Part shown: positions 25,646 through 34,673 of the stretch, one piece after another | How the letters are laid out: the number at the start of each line of letters is the position of its first letter | How positions within the stretch are numbered: position 1 is the stretch's first letter | NCBI RefSeq assembly: GCF_000621745.1 | Contig: NZ_KK211338.1 | Span: 124,339-188,338 of the forward strand | Source: Clostridium beijerinckii HUN142 | GTDB lineage: Bacteria > Bacillota > Clostridia > Clostridiales > Clostridiaceae | Length of the DNA stretch: 64,000 bases | Direction of reading: 5' to 3' | Notes under the pieces: model-generated | What the model saw: the letters and a program-made list of their open reading frames with translations, nothing else | What the model was told of the DNA's origin: nothing | Database searches by the model: none | Made by a program: the position numbers and the translations under genes

Positions 25646-26329
25646 ATGGAAATACTAAGAATAGAACACTTATCTAAGGTATATGGCAGTGGGGATACTG
25701 AGGTGAAGGCACTTAATGATGTATCCTTTTCAGTAGAAAAAGGAGAATTTGTCGCAATTATTGGACCATCAGGTTCTGGAAAATCAACTTTACTTCATAT
25801 GCTTGGAGGAGTAGATAGACCGACTAGTGGCAAGGTTTTAGTAGATAACACTGATATTTATAATTTAGATGAAACACAGCTGGCTATCTTTAGGCGAAGA
25901 CAAATCGGACTTATATATCAATTTTATAATCTTATTCCAGTACTCAATGTAGAAGAGAATATTACTCTCCCACTACTGCTTGATGGACACAAAGTAGATA
26001 AGAAGCAGTTTGATGAGATAATAAAAATACTTAACTTAGAGAAAAGGCTCAATCATTTGCCTAACCAACTTTCTGGTGGACAACAACAAAGAGTGTCTAT
26101 AGGAAGAGCTCTTATAAGTAATCCGGCTATAATGCTTGCTGATGAGCCAACTGGAAATCTAGATAGTAAGAATAGTAGTGAAATAGTTGATTTATTAAAA
26201 ATGTTTAACAAGACTTTTAAGCAAACCCTTATAATAATTACTCATGATGAGCGTATTGCATTACAAGCTGACAGAATCATAGCAATAGAAGATGGTGAAA
26301 TTAAAAAGGATGAGGTGGTTCGCTCGTGA
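25646..26329 (+). CDS. ABC transporter ATP-binding protein (MacB/SalX-like)
   Basis: A 227-residue ATPase. Walker A 'GPSGSGKSTLLHMLGG', Q loop 'IYQFYNLIP', signature 'NQLSGGQQQRVSIGRA', Walker B 'IMLADEPTGNLDS' and 'IITHD' are all present. It pairs with the FtsX-type permease at 26326, overlapping by four bases (GTGA). The start is ATG after TTGGAGG. By context it belongs to a peptide- or antibiotic-resistance exporter controlled by the regulator at 23831. Confidence 0.92.
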   Translation: MEILRIEHLSKVYGSGDTEVKALNDVSFSVEKGEFVAIIGPSGSGKSTLLHMLGGVDRPTSGKVLVDNTDIYNLDETQLAIFRRRQIGLIYQFYNLIPVLNVEENITLPLLLDGHKVDKKQFDEIIKILNLEKRLNHLPNQLSGGQQQRVSIGRALISNPAIMLADEPTGNLDSKNSSEIVDLLKMFNKTFKQTLIIITHDERIALQADRIIAIEDGEIKKDEVVRS

Positions 26330-28920
26330 ATATAATAAATAAATTGACTTTAAGGCATTTAAAATTAAATAAAAAGAGAACAATTGTAACTATAATAGGT
26401 GTAATTATCTCAGCGGCAATGGTAACTGGTGTGGCTACTCTCGTAGTTTCTTTTATGGATGTAATGCAAAGACAAAGTATAGCTAATGAAGGGGAGTGGC
26501 ATGTTGTCTATAAAGATATTGATAACGTTCAGCTCCAATCAATAAAAAGTGATAAAAATACGAAGAATGTTATTTTGAGTAGGGATTTAGGATATGCATT
26601 GTTAAATGGAAGTGAAAATGTTAGTAAACCTTACTTATTTATACAGGAGTACAACAAAGAAGGTTTTAGGAAGTTTCCAGTTGAATTAAGTAAGGGTAGG
26701 TTCCCAGAAGCTACAAATGAAGTTGTAATTTCAGAGGACATTATAAACAATGCTAAAGTTAACTACAAAATAGGAGATACTCTAACTGCTGATATTGGAA
26801 AGAGATATTCCGACAATAGAGTTTTGACGCAGAACGATTATTTTCAAAAGAATAAAGATACTCTTGGAGAAACTTTAACAAAGGAAAATACAAAAACTTA
26901 TAAAATTGTAGGTATAATAAAGCGTCCTAAGTTTGAGCCCACATGGGCTCCAGGTTTTACAGTACTTGGTTATGTAGATGAAAATAATGTTACTTCGCAG
27001 GAAAAAGAAAATGCGTTTGTAATATTAAAAAGTATTAACAGAGGACTATTTGATCATGCAAAAGATATGGCAGTACAAAATAAAATAAAAACAGTAGAGT
27101 TTAATAATAGCTTACTTAGATATCATGGGGTTGTTAAGGATGATTCAATGCACAATATGATTCTTGGTCTATCAGCTATAATGATTATAATAATAATGGT
27201 TGGATCTATTTCGCTCATATATAATGCTTTTGCTATTTCTGTATCAGAACGTTCAAGGTATTTAGGAATGCTATCAAGTGTAGGAGCTACTAAAAGACAA
27301 AAGAGAGATTCAGTGTTTTTTGAAGGAGCAGTCATAGGGGTAATAGGTATTCCGATTGGAATTATTTGCGGATTTTTAGGTATGGGCCTTACGTTCCTAT
27401 GTGTAAACTCTATGATTAGGGGAGTTTTGGGAATTACTGAAAACTTTAGGGTAGTTGTATCGCCGTTAATTGTTATTGCTGCAATTGTAGTTTCTGCTCT
27501 TACTATACTAATATCAACATATATTCCTGCAAAAAGAGCTTCAAGTATATCTGCTATCGATGCTATTCGCCAAACCTCGGATATAAAATTAACAGGTAAA
27601 GAGATAAAAACTTCAAGGTTTACAGAAAAAGTGTTTGGTATTGAGGGAAATATAGGACTTAAGAATTTAAAAAGAAATAAAGGTAGATATAAGGCAACAG
27701 TATTTTCTTTGACTATCAGTATGGTATTGTTTTTAAGTGTAAACTCTTTTGCTTCGGATTTAAAGAAGTCTGTTATTTTAAGTCAAGATGGAATAAATTT
27801 TGATATAAATGTATTAATCACAGGTAAAAATGTAGAGGAAAAAAACAATACAGTTAAAAAAATAAGCGCTCTTGATAATATAAAAGAGCTTAACCAAGTA
27901 AATACTTTTGATGCAAGGGTATGGATTAATGAAAACTCCATGGCAGACTACTTGAAAGGTGACGACAAAAGTATAATGAAAAATGGAGCATATCCTTATA
28001 GTATTAATGTAAATGCATTAGATAACGAAGCTCTTAAAATATATGCAAAAGAAGTTGGAGTAGATTTTAACTTATTAAAAGATACAAATAAGATTTCTGC
28101 AATAGTTATTGACACAGTTAAATATAAAGATATGCAGACTAAAAAATATATTCAAACAAAGGCCGTAAAAGTAAATAAGGGAGAAAAGCTAGATTTACTT
28201 TATCATAACTTTGAAACAGAAAAAGATGAGCCGCTAACATCAGTAGAAATAGCAGCTGCTACAGATAAATTACCTACAGGAGTTTTTTCTCAAGAGGCAA
28301 ATCCAGGGTTTAACATTATAGTATCTAGAGAAGTATTTGATAAAATAATAGGTGTTCGTGGGAATATAGTTGAAAGCATAGAAACAAACTTATTTATAAA
28401 GAGTAATGATCCTGTAACGCTTCAGACAGATATTGAAACTATTATAAATGCTGGAGGGGACAATAGAATGTCTATTCAAAATGTATTTATGAATAGACAA
28501 AGAGAAAATCAGATCATTGTACTTATGTCAGTTTTTGGATATGGATTTGTTGCACTAATTATAGCTATCTGCGTTGCAAATATACTTAACACAATATCCA
28601 CTAGTGTTGCTCTTAGGAAGAGAGAGTTTGCCATGTTAAAATCTGTTGGAATGACACCAAAAAGCTTCAATAAAATGATAAACTATGAAAGTATATTCTA
28701 TGGCATTAAATCACTTGCATATGGACTTCCAGTAAGCATTGGAATAATGTATTTAATTCATAGAATAATCATGGGAAAATTTAATTTTCATTTTATTCTT
28801 CCATGGGTAAGCATTTTATCAGCCGTAGTTTCTGTATTTATAATTGTGGGTGTAGCAATGCTTTATTCTAGCTCAAGAGTAAAAAGGGAGAATATTATAG
28901 ATGCACTCAAGAGTGAATAG
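26326..28920 (+). CDS. FtsX-domain ABC transporter permease, 864 residues
   Basis: A large permease. The N-terminal helix (about 18-40) is followed by an extracellular MacB-type domain of about 230 residues, an FtsX three-helix unit (about 275-410, with 'SERSRYLGMLSSVGATKRQ'), a further helix near 450 and a second extracellular domain of about 270 residues. A C-terminal FtsX unit ('ALRKREFAMLKSVGMTPKSF') completes it. This double layout differs from BceB and resembles YknZ/VraG-like lantibiotic or bacitracin resistance permeases. The start codon is GTG at 26326 after GAGGTGG. A strong terminator follows. Confidence 0.9.
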   Translation: MNIINKLTLRHLKLNKKRTIVTIIGVIISAAMVTGVATLVVSFMDVMQRQSIANEGEWHVVYKDIDNVQLQSIKSDKNTKNVILSRDLGYALLNGSENVSKPYLFIQEYNKEGFRKFPVELSKGRFPEATNEVVISEDIINNAKVNYKIGDTLTADIGKRYSDNRVLTQNDYFQKNKDTLGETLTKENTKTYKIVGIIKRPKFEPTWAPGFTVLGYVDENNVTSQEKENAFVILKSINRGLFDHAKDMAVQNKIKTVEFNNSLLRYHGVVKDDSMHNMILGLSAIMIIIIMVGSISLIYNAFAISVSERSRYLGMLSSVGATKRQKRDSVFFEGAVIGVIGIPIGIICGFLGMGLTFLCVNSMIRGVLGITENFRVVVSPLIVIAAIVVSALTILISTYIPAKRASSISAIDAIRQTSDIKLTGKEIKTSRFTEKVFGIEGNIGLKNLKRNKGRYKATVFSLTISMVLFLSVNSFASDLKKSVILSQDGINFDINVLITGKNVEEKNNTVKKISALDNIKELNQVNTFDARVWINENSMADYLKGDDKSIMKNGAYPYSINVNALDNEALKIYAKEVGVDFNLLKDTNKISAIVIDTVKYKDMQTKKYIQTKAVKVNKGEKLDLLYHNFETEKDEPLTSVEIAAATDKLPTGVFSQEANPGFNIIVSREVFDKIIGVRGNIVESIETNLFIKSNDPVTLQTDIETIINAGGDNRMSIQNVFMNRQRENQIIVLMSVFGYGFVALIIAICVANILNTISTSVALRKREFAMLKSVGMTPKSFNKMINYESIFYGIKSLAYGLPVSIGIMYLIHRIIMGKFNFHFILPWVSILSAVVSVFIIVGVAMLYSSSRVKRENIIDALKSE

Positions 28921-28975
28921 TATCAATACAATTATTTAATATCTATGATAAAAAGTTAGTTAGCTATAAAATAAG

Positions 28976-29009
28976 AAAAAGCTTTGGATAATATCCCTAG
29001 CTTTTTTAT
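28976..29009 (+). terminator. Terminator after ABC operon
   Basis: AAAAAGCT and AGCTTTTTT arms with an inner GGATA/TATCC pairing, then a T run. Confidence 0.85.
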
Positions 29010-29183
29010 TTTGTAGAAGATTATACTTTTGGAGAATTTATAGATAAATGCTATGATTTACATAATATATAGATGAATAGTAAATTTTATTATTCATGTG
29101 TAAAATTATAGAAAAAACAAGAAGTATTAGATATAATAAAAAGAGTAGAATTATACAAAAGAATTTATGGGATGGAGATACAT

Positions 29184-29288
29184 ATGGAAAAAGAATTTTC
29201 AGAATTACTCACTTTTACGGCTGATACAAATGGGTTTGATAAAGTGCTCATTCCTCTAAATAGGTGTAATCCACTCGTCTCAACATGA
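29184..29288 (+). CDS. Possible small protein of 34 residues
   Basis: ATG with a GGATGGAGA ribosome site about eight bases upstream opens a frame reading MEKEFSELLTFTADTNGFDK and ending ...CNPLVST. I do not recognise it. It may be the truncated 5' end of a lost gene, since the surrounding 29010-29405 holds no other feature. Confidence 0.3.
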   Translation: MEKEFSELLTFTADTNGFDKVLIPLNRCNPLVST

Positions 29289-29405
29289 TTTATAGCTAGC
29301 TGTTATCCCTGCGAATAAGGAATATAAAATAAATTCGCTAAAAGCTAAGAATGAATAAAATTTCATTGTATTTTGTGCATTTAGAGAAGCGTGAAAGGAA
29401 TGGTT

Positions 29406-29933
29406 ATGAAAATGAAAAAAATATTTATGCAGAAAATTTTTGCTCTTTTTATACTTTTACTTATGTTCATAGGTTTATTTGGATGTGCAGCAACAAATAA
29501 AACTGCTGAGAATAAGCAGCAGGATAAATATGTGGACACTACAAAGTCAGAAGATAAAAAGATAGATTCCAGCCAAAATGGAGATTCAAAGAATAAAAAA
29601 ATAATTAATGATTTTCAAGGTGTTGCAGATTATATACATAAAAATGGAACTTTACCTGAAAATTTTATAACAAAAGAGCAGGCTAATAAACTTGGATGGA
29701 AGCCAGGAGACGATCTTAGCAAAGTAGCGCCTGGTAAAAGCATAGGAGGAGATATTTTTAAGAATGCTGAAAAATCTCTACCGGATGCGCCTAATAGAAT
29801 TTGGTATGAATGTGATATTAACTATAATGGAGGACATCGCGGAGATGATAGGATTCTTTATTCAAATGATGGATTAATTTACTCTACCTCAGATCATTAT
29901 AAAACATTCAAATTATTATATAAAGGAAAGTAG
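29406..29933 (+). CDS. Barnase-family ribonuclease with lipoprotein signal
   Basis: A 175-residue secreted guanyl-type ribonuclease. The N terminus is a lipoprotein signal (MKMKKIFMQKIFALFILLLM..IGLFGC; lipobox L-F-G-C), then a polar linker. The C-terminal 110 residues follow barnase closely: 'GVADYIHKNGTLPENFITKEQ', 'LGWKPGDDL...APGKSIGGDIF', 'IWYECDINY', 'RILYSNDGLIYSTSDHY'. Catalytic E135, R149 and H164 correspond to barnase E73, R87 and H102, so it should be active. The start is the ATG at 29406, seven bases after AAAGGA. The inhibitor gene follows 21 bases downstream. Lipid anchoring rather than free secretion is unusual for barnase. Confidence 0.92.
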   Translation: MKMKKIFMQKIFALFILLLMFIGLFGCAATNKTAENKQQDKYVDTTKSEDKKIDSSQNGDSKNKKIINDFQGVADYIHKNGTLPENFITKEQANKLGWKPGDDLSKVAPGKSIGGDIFKNAEKSLPDAPNRIWYECDINYNGGHRGDDRILYSNDGLIYSTSDHYKTFKLLYKGK

Positions 29934-29954
29934 TTTTTTAAGGATGTGAATAGC

Positions 29955-30239
29955 TTGAATAAAGTAGTAATACAAGGCAGTAAGCTTACTGATAAAAATA
30001 TGTTACACCAAATTTTAAAACAGGAATTAAAGCTTCCTGATCATTACGGAGAAAACCTAGATGCACTATGGGATTGTCTAACTGCTGATATTCAATTGCC
30101 AGTTACAATTGAATGGATTGACTTTCAAAAAAGTAAAGACTTATTAGGTGATTATGCTGAAAATACCTTAGAAATTTTTAATGAAGCTGAAAAATTTACT
30201 GGAGGAAAACTTAAGATAAAAATTATTTCCAACTTTTAA
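29955..30239 (+). CDS. Barstar-family ribonuclease inhibitor
   Basis: A 94-residue cytoplasmic inhibitor that protects the cell from the barnase at 29406. 'NKVVIQGSKLTDKNMLHQIL' then 'KLPDHYGENLDALWDCLTAD' matches barstar, including the Y-G-x-N-L-D-A-L-W-D-x-L segment that fills the RNase active site (barstar D39 equivalent included). I place the start at the TTG at 29955 from alignment with barstar's first strand; a GTG nine bases earlier is possible. It is co-transcribed with the nuclease. Confidence 0.93.
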   Translation: MNKVVIQGSKLTDKNMLHQILKQELKLPDHYGENLDALWDCLTADIQLPVTIEWIDFQKSKDLLGDYAENTLEIFNEAEKFTGGKLKIKIISNF

Positions 30240-30266
30240 TTGACTCAAACTTACTACAGACATCGA

Positions 30267-30295
30267 TTGAAAAAAACGTTATCAGTTGATATAAT
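30267..30295 (+). promoter_or_regulatory. Promoter of rpiR-like gene
   Basis: TTGAAA (30267-30272), 17-bp spacer, TATAAT (30290-30295), 32 bases before the start codon. Confidence 0.75.
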
Positions 30296-30327
30296 GTAGG
30301 CAATAGTCCAATGGAAGGAAGTATTAT

Positions 30328-31071
30328 ATGTTCAGTTATAGTCAAATCAAAAGTCTTAATGATTTAGAAATTTCTGTTTATAACTATATTATGGATAATA
30401 AAGATAAGGTCCGGTATATGAAAATAAGGGAATTAGCAGTTGAATCTCATGTATCAACTACAACCATATTAAATTTCTGCAAAAAAGTAGGTTGTAGTGG
30501 TTATTCAGAGTTTAAACTAAAATTTAAATTATTTATAGAAGAAAAAGAAATTAAAAAAGTAAGTGAAGATAATACAGAGATAATTGATTTTTTTAAGAAA
30601 ACAAATACTGAAGAATATGATGAAAAGATAGAGGAAATTGTAAAAGCTATATTAAAAGCAAAGAGAACAATTTTTATAGGAAGTAGCATGTCAGGAATTG
30701 TAGCAAGATATGGAGCAAGATATCTATCAAGTGTTGGACAATTTAGTTTATGTATTGATGATCCGTATTACCCGACTACAGGTAAGTTTTATGAAAACTC
30801 AGTTGTCATAGTATGTTCTGTGTCTGGAGAATCAAAAGATATTATAGGTCATATAAATAGATTTAAAAAAGATGATTGCTGTATTGTTAGTATTACTAAC
30901 ACTGAAAATTGCACTATAGCGAAAATGTCTGACTATAATATCCCATATTATGTGCCATATGTTAAGGTAGGAATATATGATATTACCACTCAAATTCCAA
31001 TCATTAGTATAATAGAAAGGATTGGAAGGAAACTACAAAATCGTCGAGAAGAATCTATACAAGATGAGTAA
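30328..31071 (+). CDS. MurR/RpiR-family transcriptional regulator
   Basis: A 247-residue regulator. The N-terminal RpiR HTH (about 1-77: 'DNKDKVRYMKIRELAVESHVSTTTILNFCKKVGCSGYSEFKLKFK') is followed by a SIS sugar-phosphate-binding domain (about 100-225: 'KRTIFIGSSMSGIVARYGARYLSSVG', 'VVIVCSVSGESKDII'). It sits just before the beta-glucoside PTS/GH1 operon and probably senses a phosphorylated sugar from it. Two A-tract palindromes in the 313-bp gap (31231-31251 and 31268-31287) are candidate binding sites. The start is ATG after GGAAGG. Confidence 0.88.
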   Translation: MFSYSQIKSLNDLEISVYNYIMDNKDKVRYMKIRELAVESHVSTTTILNFCKKVGCSGYSEFKLKFKLFIEEKEIKKVSEDNTEIIDFFKKTNTEEYDEKIEEIVKAILKAKRTIFIGSSMSGIVARYGARYLSSVGQFSLCIDDPYYPTTGKFYENSVVIVCSVSGESKDIIGHINRFKKDDCCIVSITNTENCTIAKMSDYNIPYYVPYVKVGIYDITTQIPIISIIERIGRKLQNRREESIQDE

Positions 31072-31230
31072 ATAGCTATGCGCGAAAAATAAAAGTATTT
31101 TACATAGAGCTTTATTGATTTGAAGTTTTTAACTCAAGTTGATAAAGCTTATTTTAATTACTCTTTTTGTTTGTTAATAACAGTTTTTTAAATATATGAA
31201 ATGTCAAGAACATATTTAGATTTTAATTGC

Positions 31231-31251
31231 AAAAAAACATTTTGTTTTTTT
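31231..31251. promoter_or_regulatory. A/T-tract palindrome 1, candidate RpiR operator
   Basis: Nine-base arms A7CA and TGT7 around TTT. The half-site resembles that of the palindrome 37 bases downstream. Confidence 0.5.
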
Positions 31252-31267
31252 AGAATAACAAATTATT

Positions 31268-31287
31268 AAAAAACATACATGTTTTTT
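31268..31287. promoter_or_regulatory. A/T-tract palindrome 2, candidate RpiR operator
   Basis: AAAAAACAT-AC-ATGTTTTTT is a perfect palindrome that runs into the TATAAT at 31287-31292, so bound protein would cover the promoter of the PTS operon. Confidence 0.6.
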
Positions 31288-31384
31288 ATAATGGTTTACA
31301 TAGTGACAGAATACGCTTTTTCAATTAATATTAAGATACATTCAATAGCTATTCGAAAATAATAAATATAAGTGAGGTAATAAA

Positions 31385-32812
31385 ATGGCAAAGGATTATG
31401 AATTAATTGCGAAAACGATTGCAAAAAATTTGGGCGGTATCTCAAATATTGAAAGTGTAACTCATTGTATGACTCGTTTAAGAGTTTGTTTAAAGGACGA
31501 CTCAAAAGTAAATGTAGATGAGATTAAAAAGATTAATGGAGTAATGGGATATGTGAACCAAGGTGGACAACATCAAGTTATTATTGGAAATAATGTATCT
31601 TATGTTTATAAGGAAGTTTTAAAATTAGGAAACTTTGGAGATCAAAGTGACATTGCAAAAGGAATAAAAAAAGAAAAGCTAACTATCAAAAAAGTTGGAA
31701 CTAATATATTGGATGCATTAGTAAGTACAATGTCACCATTAATACCAGCAATTATTGGTGGTTCAATGGTAAAGTTAGTAGTAATGATGTTATCTATGTT
31801 AAAAGTACTACCAGCAGACAGTACTACATATACCTTACTGAATGCTATGGGAGATGCAGCGTTTTATTTCCTTCCAATTATGGTGGCAGTATCAGCATCT
31901 AAGAAATTTAAAACTAATACTTATTTAGCTATTGCAATAGCAGGACTTATGGTACATCCAGATTTTATGAAACTAATGGTAAGCGCATCAGAAGGTAAGG
32001 CTGTAACTTTAGCGTTTATTCCTATTGCATCCGTTAAGTATACGTATACTGTAATACCAGCACTTTGTATGACTTGGATATTATCATATATTGAAAGATT
32101 TGTAGATAAGATAACACCAGAAGTAACTAAAAATTTCTTAAAACCAGCGATTATAGTATTGATTGCAGCACCAATAGCAATTGGATTGATAGGACCTTTC
32201 GGTATATGGATTGGTACAGCAATATCAGGTTTAGTTTATTTTATTCACAGCAAATTAGGATGGGTATCAGTAGCAATAATGGGAGCTTTATGGCCACTAC
32301 TTGTTATGACTGGTATGCATAGAGTATTTACTCCAACTATATTAACAACTATAGCAGAAACAGGCATGGAAGGAATGGTAATGCCTTCGGAAATAGGTGC
32401 GAACCTTTCATTAGGAGGAGCAGCTTTAGCTGTTGCTTTCAAAACTAAAAATAGAGAGTTAAGACAAACTGCAATTGCAGCGGCTTCTTCTGCAATCATT
32501 GCAGGAATCACAGAACCAGCATTGTATGGAGTAGCATTAAGATTTAAAAAGCCTTTGATAGCATCATTAATTTCAGGTGGTGTATGTGGTGCCGTAGCAG
32601 GGATAGCAGGACTCGCAAGTAGATCTATGGCTGCACCAGGTTTGTTCACAAGTGTTCAGTTTTTTGATCCACAAAATCCATCAAGCCTTATTTGGATAAT
32701 TGGAATAATGATATTGGCAGTTGTATTATCTTTCGTATTAACTCTAATATTTGGATTTGAAGATATTCCAGCAGAAGATAATATTGAAATAATGGGGGCA
32801 GACAATGAGTAA
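31385..32812 (+). CDS. PTS EIIBC component, glucose/beta-glucoside family
   Basis: A 475-residue sugar permease and phosphotransferase. The N-terminal IIB domain has the phospho-cysteine in 'ESVTHCMTRLRVCLKD'. The IIC domain (about 100-460) has around ten membrane spans and the family motif 'ITEPALYGVALRFKKPL'. No IIA domain is fused, so it depends on a IIA encoded elsewhere. The neighbouring 6-phospho-beta-glucosidase overlaps its 3' end by eight bases, which points to import of a beta-glucoside such as cellobiose, arbutin or salicin. The ribosome site is GTGAGG. Confidence 0.9.
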   Translation: MAKDYELIAKTIAKNLGGISNIESVTHCMTRLRVCLKDDSKVNVDEIKKINGVMGYVNQGGQHQVIIGNNVSYVYKEVLKLGNFGDQSDIAKGIKKEKLTIKKVGTNILDALVSTMSPLIPAIIGGSMVKLVVMMLSMLKVLPADSTTYTLLNAMGDAAFYFLPIMVAVSASKKFKTNTYLAIAIAGLMVHPDFMKLMVSASEGKAVTLAFIPIASVKYTYTVIPALCMTWILSYIERFVDKITPEVTKNFLKPAIIVLIAAPIAIGLIGPFGIWIGTAISGLVYFIHSKLGWVSVAIMGALWPLLVMTGMHRVFTPTILTTIAETGMEGMVMPSEIGANLSLGGAALAVAFKTKNRELRQTAIAAASSAIIAGITEPALYGVALRFKKPLIASLISGGVCGAVAGIAGLASRSMAAPGLFTSVQFFDPQNPSSLIWIIGIMILAVVLSFVLTLIFGFEDIPAEDNIEIMGADNE

Positions 32813-34229
32813 ATACAGTTTCCCAGAAGAATTTCTGTGGGGCGGAGCTATTGCAGCAAATCAGGCTGAAGGTGCTTATAGAGAAGATGGAAAAGGTTTA
32901 AGCACTGTAGATGTTATACCACATGGAATAAACAGAATGAAAGTAAAATTAGGGCTAGAAGAAGATTTGACTTTGAAAGATAGTGAATTTTATCCAAGTC
33001 ATGAGGCAATTGATTTTTATCATCATTATAAAGAAGATATTGCTCTGATGGCTGAAATGGGATTCAAAGTTTTTAGAACTTCAATCGCATGGACAAGAAT
33101 CTTCCCTAATGGAGATGATAGCACACCTAATGCAGCAGGAATTAAATTTTACAAAGATTTATTTTTAGAATGTAAAAAATATAATATGGAACCATTAGTG
33201 ACATTATGTCACTTTGATGTTCCAATGGAACTGGTTAATAAATATGGATCATGGAAGAGCAGAAAAATGATATCATTTTTTGAAAATTATGCAAGATGCT
33301 GCTTTAAAGAATTTGATGGCTTGGTTAAATACTGGCTGACATTTAATGAAATAAATATATTGATACATAGTCCTTTTTCGGGGGCTGGTATATATTTCAA
33401 GGAAGGTGAAAATAAGGATCAGGTTAAGTATCAGGCAGCGCATCATATGTTAGTAGCAAGTGCCTTAGTAACTAAAATAGCTCATGAACAAAATCCAGAA
33501 AATAAAGTTGGATGTATGCTTGCAGGAGGAGATTTTTATCCGTATTCATGTGATCCAAGAGATGTATGGATGGCTCATACAAAGGATAGAGAAAATTTAT
33601 TTTTCATAGACGTACAAGCTAGAGGTAAGTATCCATCATATTCAAGGAGGGTATTTGCGGAAAAAGAAGTTAGTATTGTAATGGAAGAAAATGATTTGGA
33701 TATATTAAAAAATACAGTAGACTTTATATCTTTTAGTTATTATGCTTCTAGATGTGCATCTAAGGATATGGAAAATCAAACCGAAGCTAATGTTGTTAAA
33801 TCTATAAAAAATCCTCATTTAGAAGTTAGTGAATGGGGATGGGCCATTGATCCATTAGGTCTTAGAATAACTATGAATACTCTATATGATAGATATGAAA
33901 AACCTTTATTTATAGTAGAAAATGGACTAGGTGCTAAAGATACAATTGAAGAGGATGGCTCAATAAACGATGATTATAGAATTGATTATCTTAGACAGCA
34001 TATCATGGAAATGAAAGAAGCCATGGAGGATGGAGTTGAACTATTAGGATATACATCTTGGGGATGTATCGATTTAGTTTCAGCATCCACTGGAGAGATG
34101 AGTAAAAGATATGGATTTGTATATGTAGATAAACAAGATGATGGAACTGGAACTTTAGAGAGAAAAAGAAAAAAATCTTTTTATTGGTATAAAAAAGTAA
34201 TAGAAACAAACGGTGATTGTTTAATATAA
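32805..34229 (+). CDS. 6-phospho-beta-glucosidase, GH1
   Basis: A 474-residue enzyme that splits the phosphorylated glycoside delivered by the PTS. It starts with the GH1 N-terminal signature 'FPEEFLWGGAIAANQAEGAY'. The acid/base E182 is in 'LTFNEIN' and the nucleophile E372 in 'FIVENGLG'. The late segment 'SASTGEMSKRYGFVYVD' has the Ser, Lys and Tyr spacing used to bind the 6-phosphate. Its start overlaps the PTS gene, so the two are translationally coupled. Length and motifs are normal for BglA/AscB-type enzymes. Confidence 0.93.
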   Translation: MSKYSFPEEFLWGGAIAANQAEGAYREDGKGLSTVDVIPHGINRMKVKLGLEEDLTLKDSEFYPSHEAIDFYHHYKEDIALMAEMGFKVFRTSIAWTRIFPNGDDSTPNAAGIKFYKDLFLECKKYNMEPLVTLCHFDVPMELVNKYGSWKSRKMISFFENYARCCFKEFDGLVKYWLTFNEINILIHSPFSGAGIYFKEGENKDQVKYQAAHHMLVASALVTKIAHEQNPENKVGCMLAGGDFYPYSCDPRDVWMAHTKDRENLFFIDVQARGKYPSYSRRVFAEKEVSIVMEENDLDILKNTVDFISFSYYASRCASKDMENQTEANVVKSIKNPHLEVSEWGWAIDPLGLRITMNTLYDRYEKPLFIVENGLGAKDTIEEDGSINDDYRIDYLRQHIMEMKEAMEDGVELLGYTSWGCIDLVSASTGEMSKRYGFVYVDKQDDGTGTLERKRKKSFYWYKKVIETNGDCLI

Positions 34230-34240
34230 AGTGAAACTTA

Positions 34241-34390
34241 GCTTCAGAGGGAGTTTTCTAGGTGCCCCTTGAGGGTAAATCTCCCACTGAAGGTTATTTG
34301 AACTTATCTAGGGTCGTGCCACTGTTATCTTCTGAAACACAGATAATTACTTATGACACATTCTTTTGTAATCTTTCTTAGAATGTTAGT
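34241..34390 (+). ncRNA. Candidate structured RNA of unknown family
   Basis: Downstream of the GH1 gene the sequence folds into consecutive stems: CTTCAG-A-GGGAG (34242-34253) with CTCCC-A-CTGAAG (34281-34292) around CCC-TTGA-GGG; GTCGTG (34313-34318) with TATGAC (34352-34357) around GTTATCT/AGATAAT (34324-34330, 34341-34347); and CATTCT/AGAATG (34359-34364, 34380-34385). Its GC content is clearly above that of the flanks, and a terminator follows at 34425. It could be a 3'UTR-derived sRNA or an independent RNA. I do not recognise the family. Confidence 0.5.
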
Positions 34391-34480
34391 GGAGTTTAAA
34401 ATCTACGCTGCACTGCAACTATAAAACCCAAGACAATATTTATTAGTATTGTCTTGGGTTATTTTAGTTTGCAGAAATTT
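34387..34480 (+). repeat. Diverged ssrA-3'-end-like repeat with terminator
   Basis: Head TTAGTGGAGTTTAAAATCTA... aligns with the type A head. The hairpin AACCCAAGACAATA/TATTGTCTTGGGTT (34425-34460) and tail ATTTTAGTTTGCAGAAATTT correspond to the ssrA terminator and its tail with a changed stem sequence. The rest of the gap to 34673 has no recognisable feature. Confidence 0.65.
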
Positions 34481-34673
34481 ATAAAAGAATTTGATATTTA
34501 TAATTGCTGTGATAATTTTTCTTCAGAAATTCTTCAGATTTGCTCCATATTTTTCTGATATATACATTTTACAATTAAACTAAGAAATACAATTTGAATG
34601 TACCTAAAGAAGATAAAGGAAGCATTTAATTAAGATTATATATTTTATATCAATAAAACTAAAGGAGCGAATT

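Noticed and set aside
34313..34327. GTGCCACTG resembling the B12-box of a cobalamin riboswitch
   Set aside because: The other required segments of the riboswitch core are absent, and the element lies downstream of a gene rather than before a cobalamin-related one.
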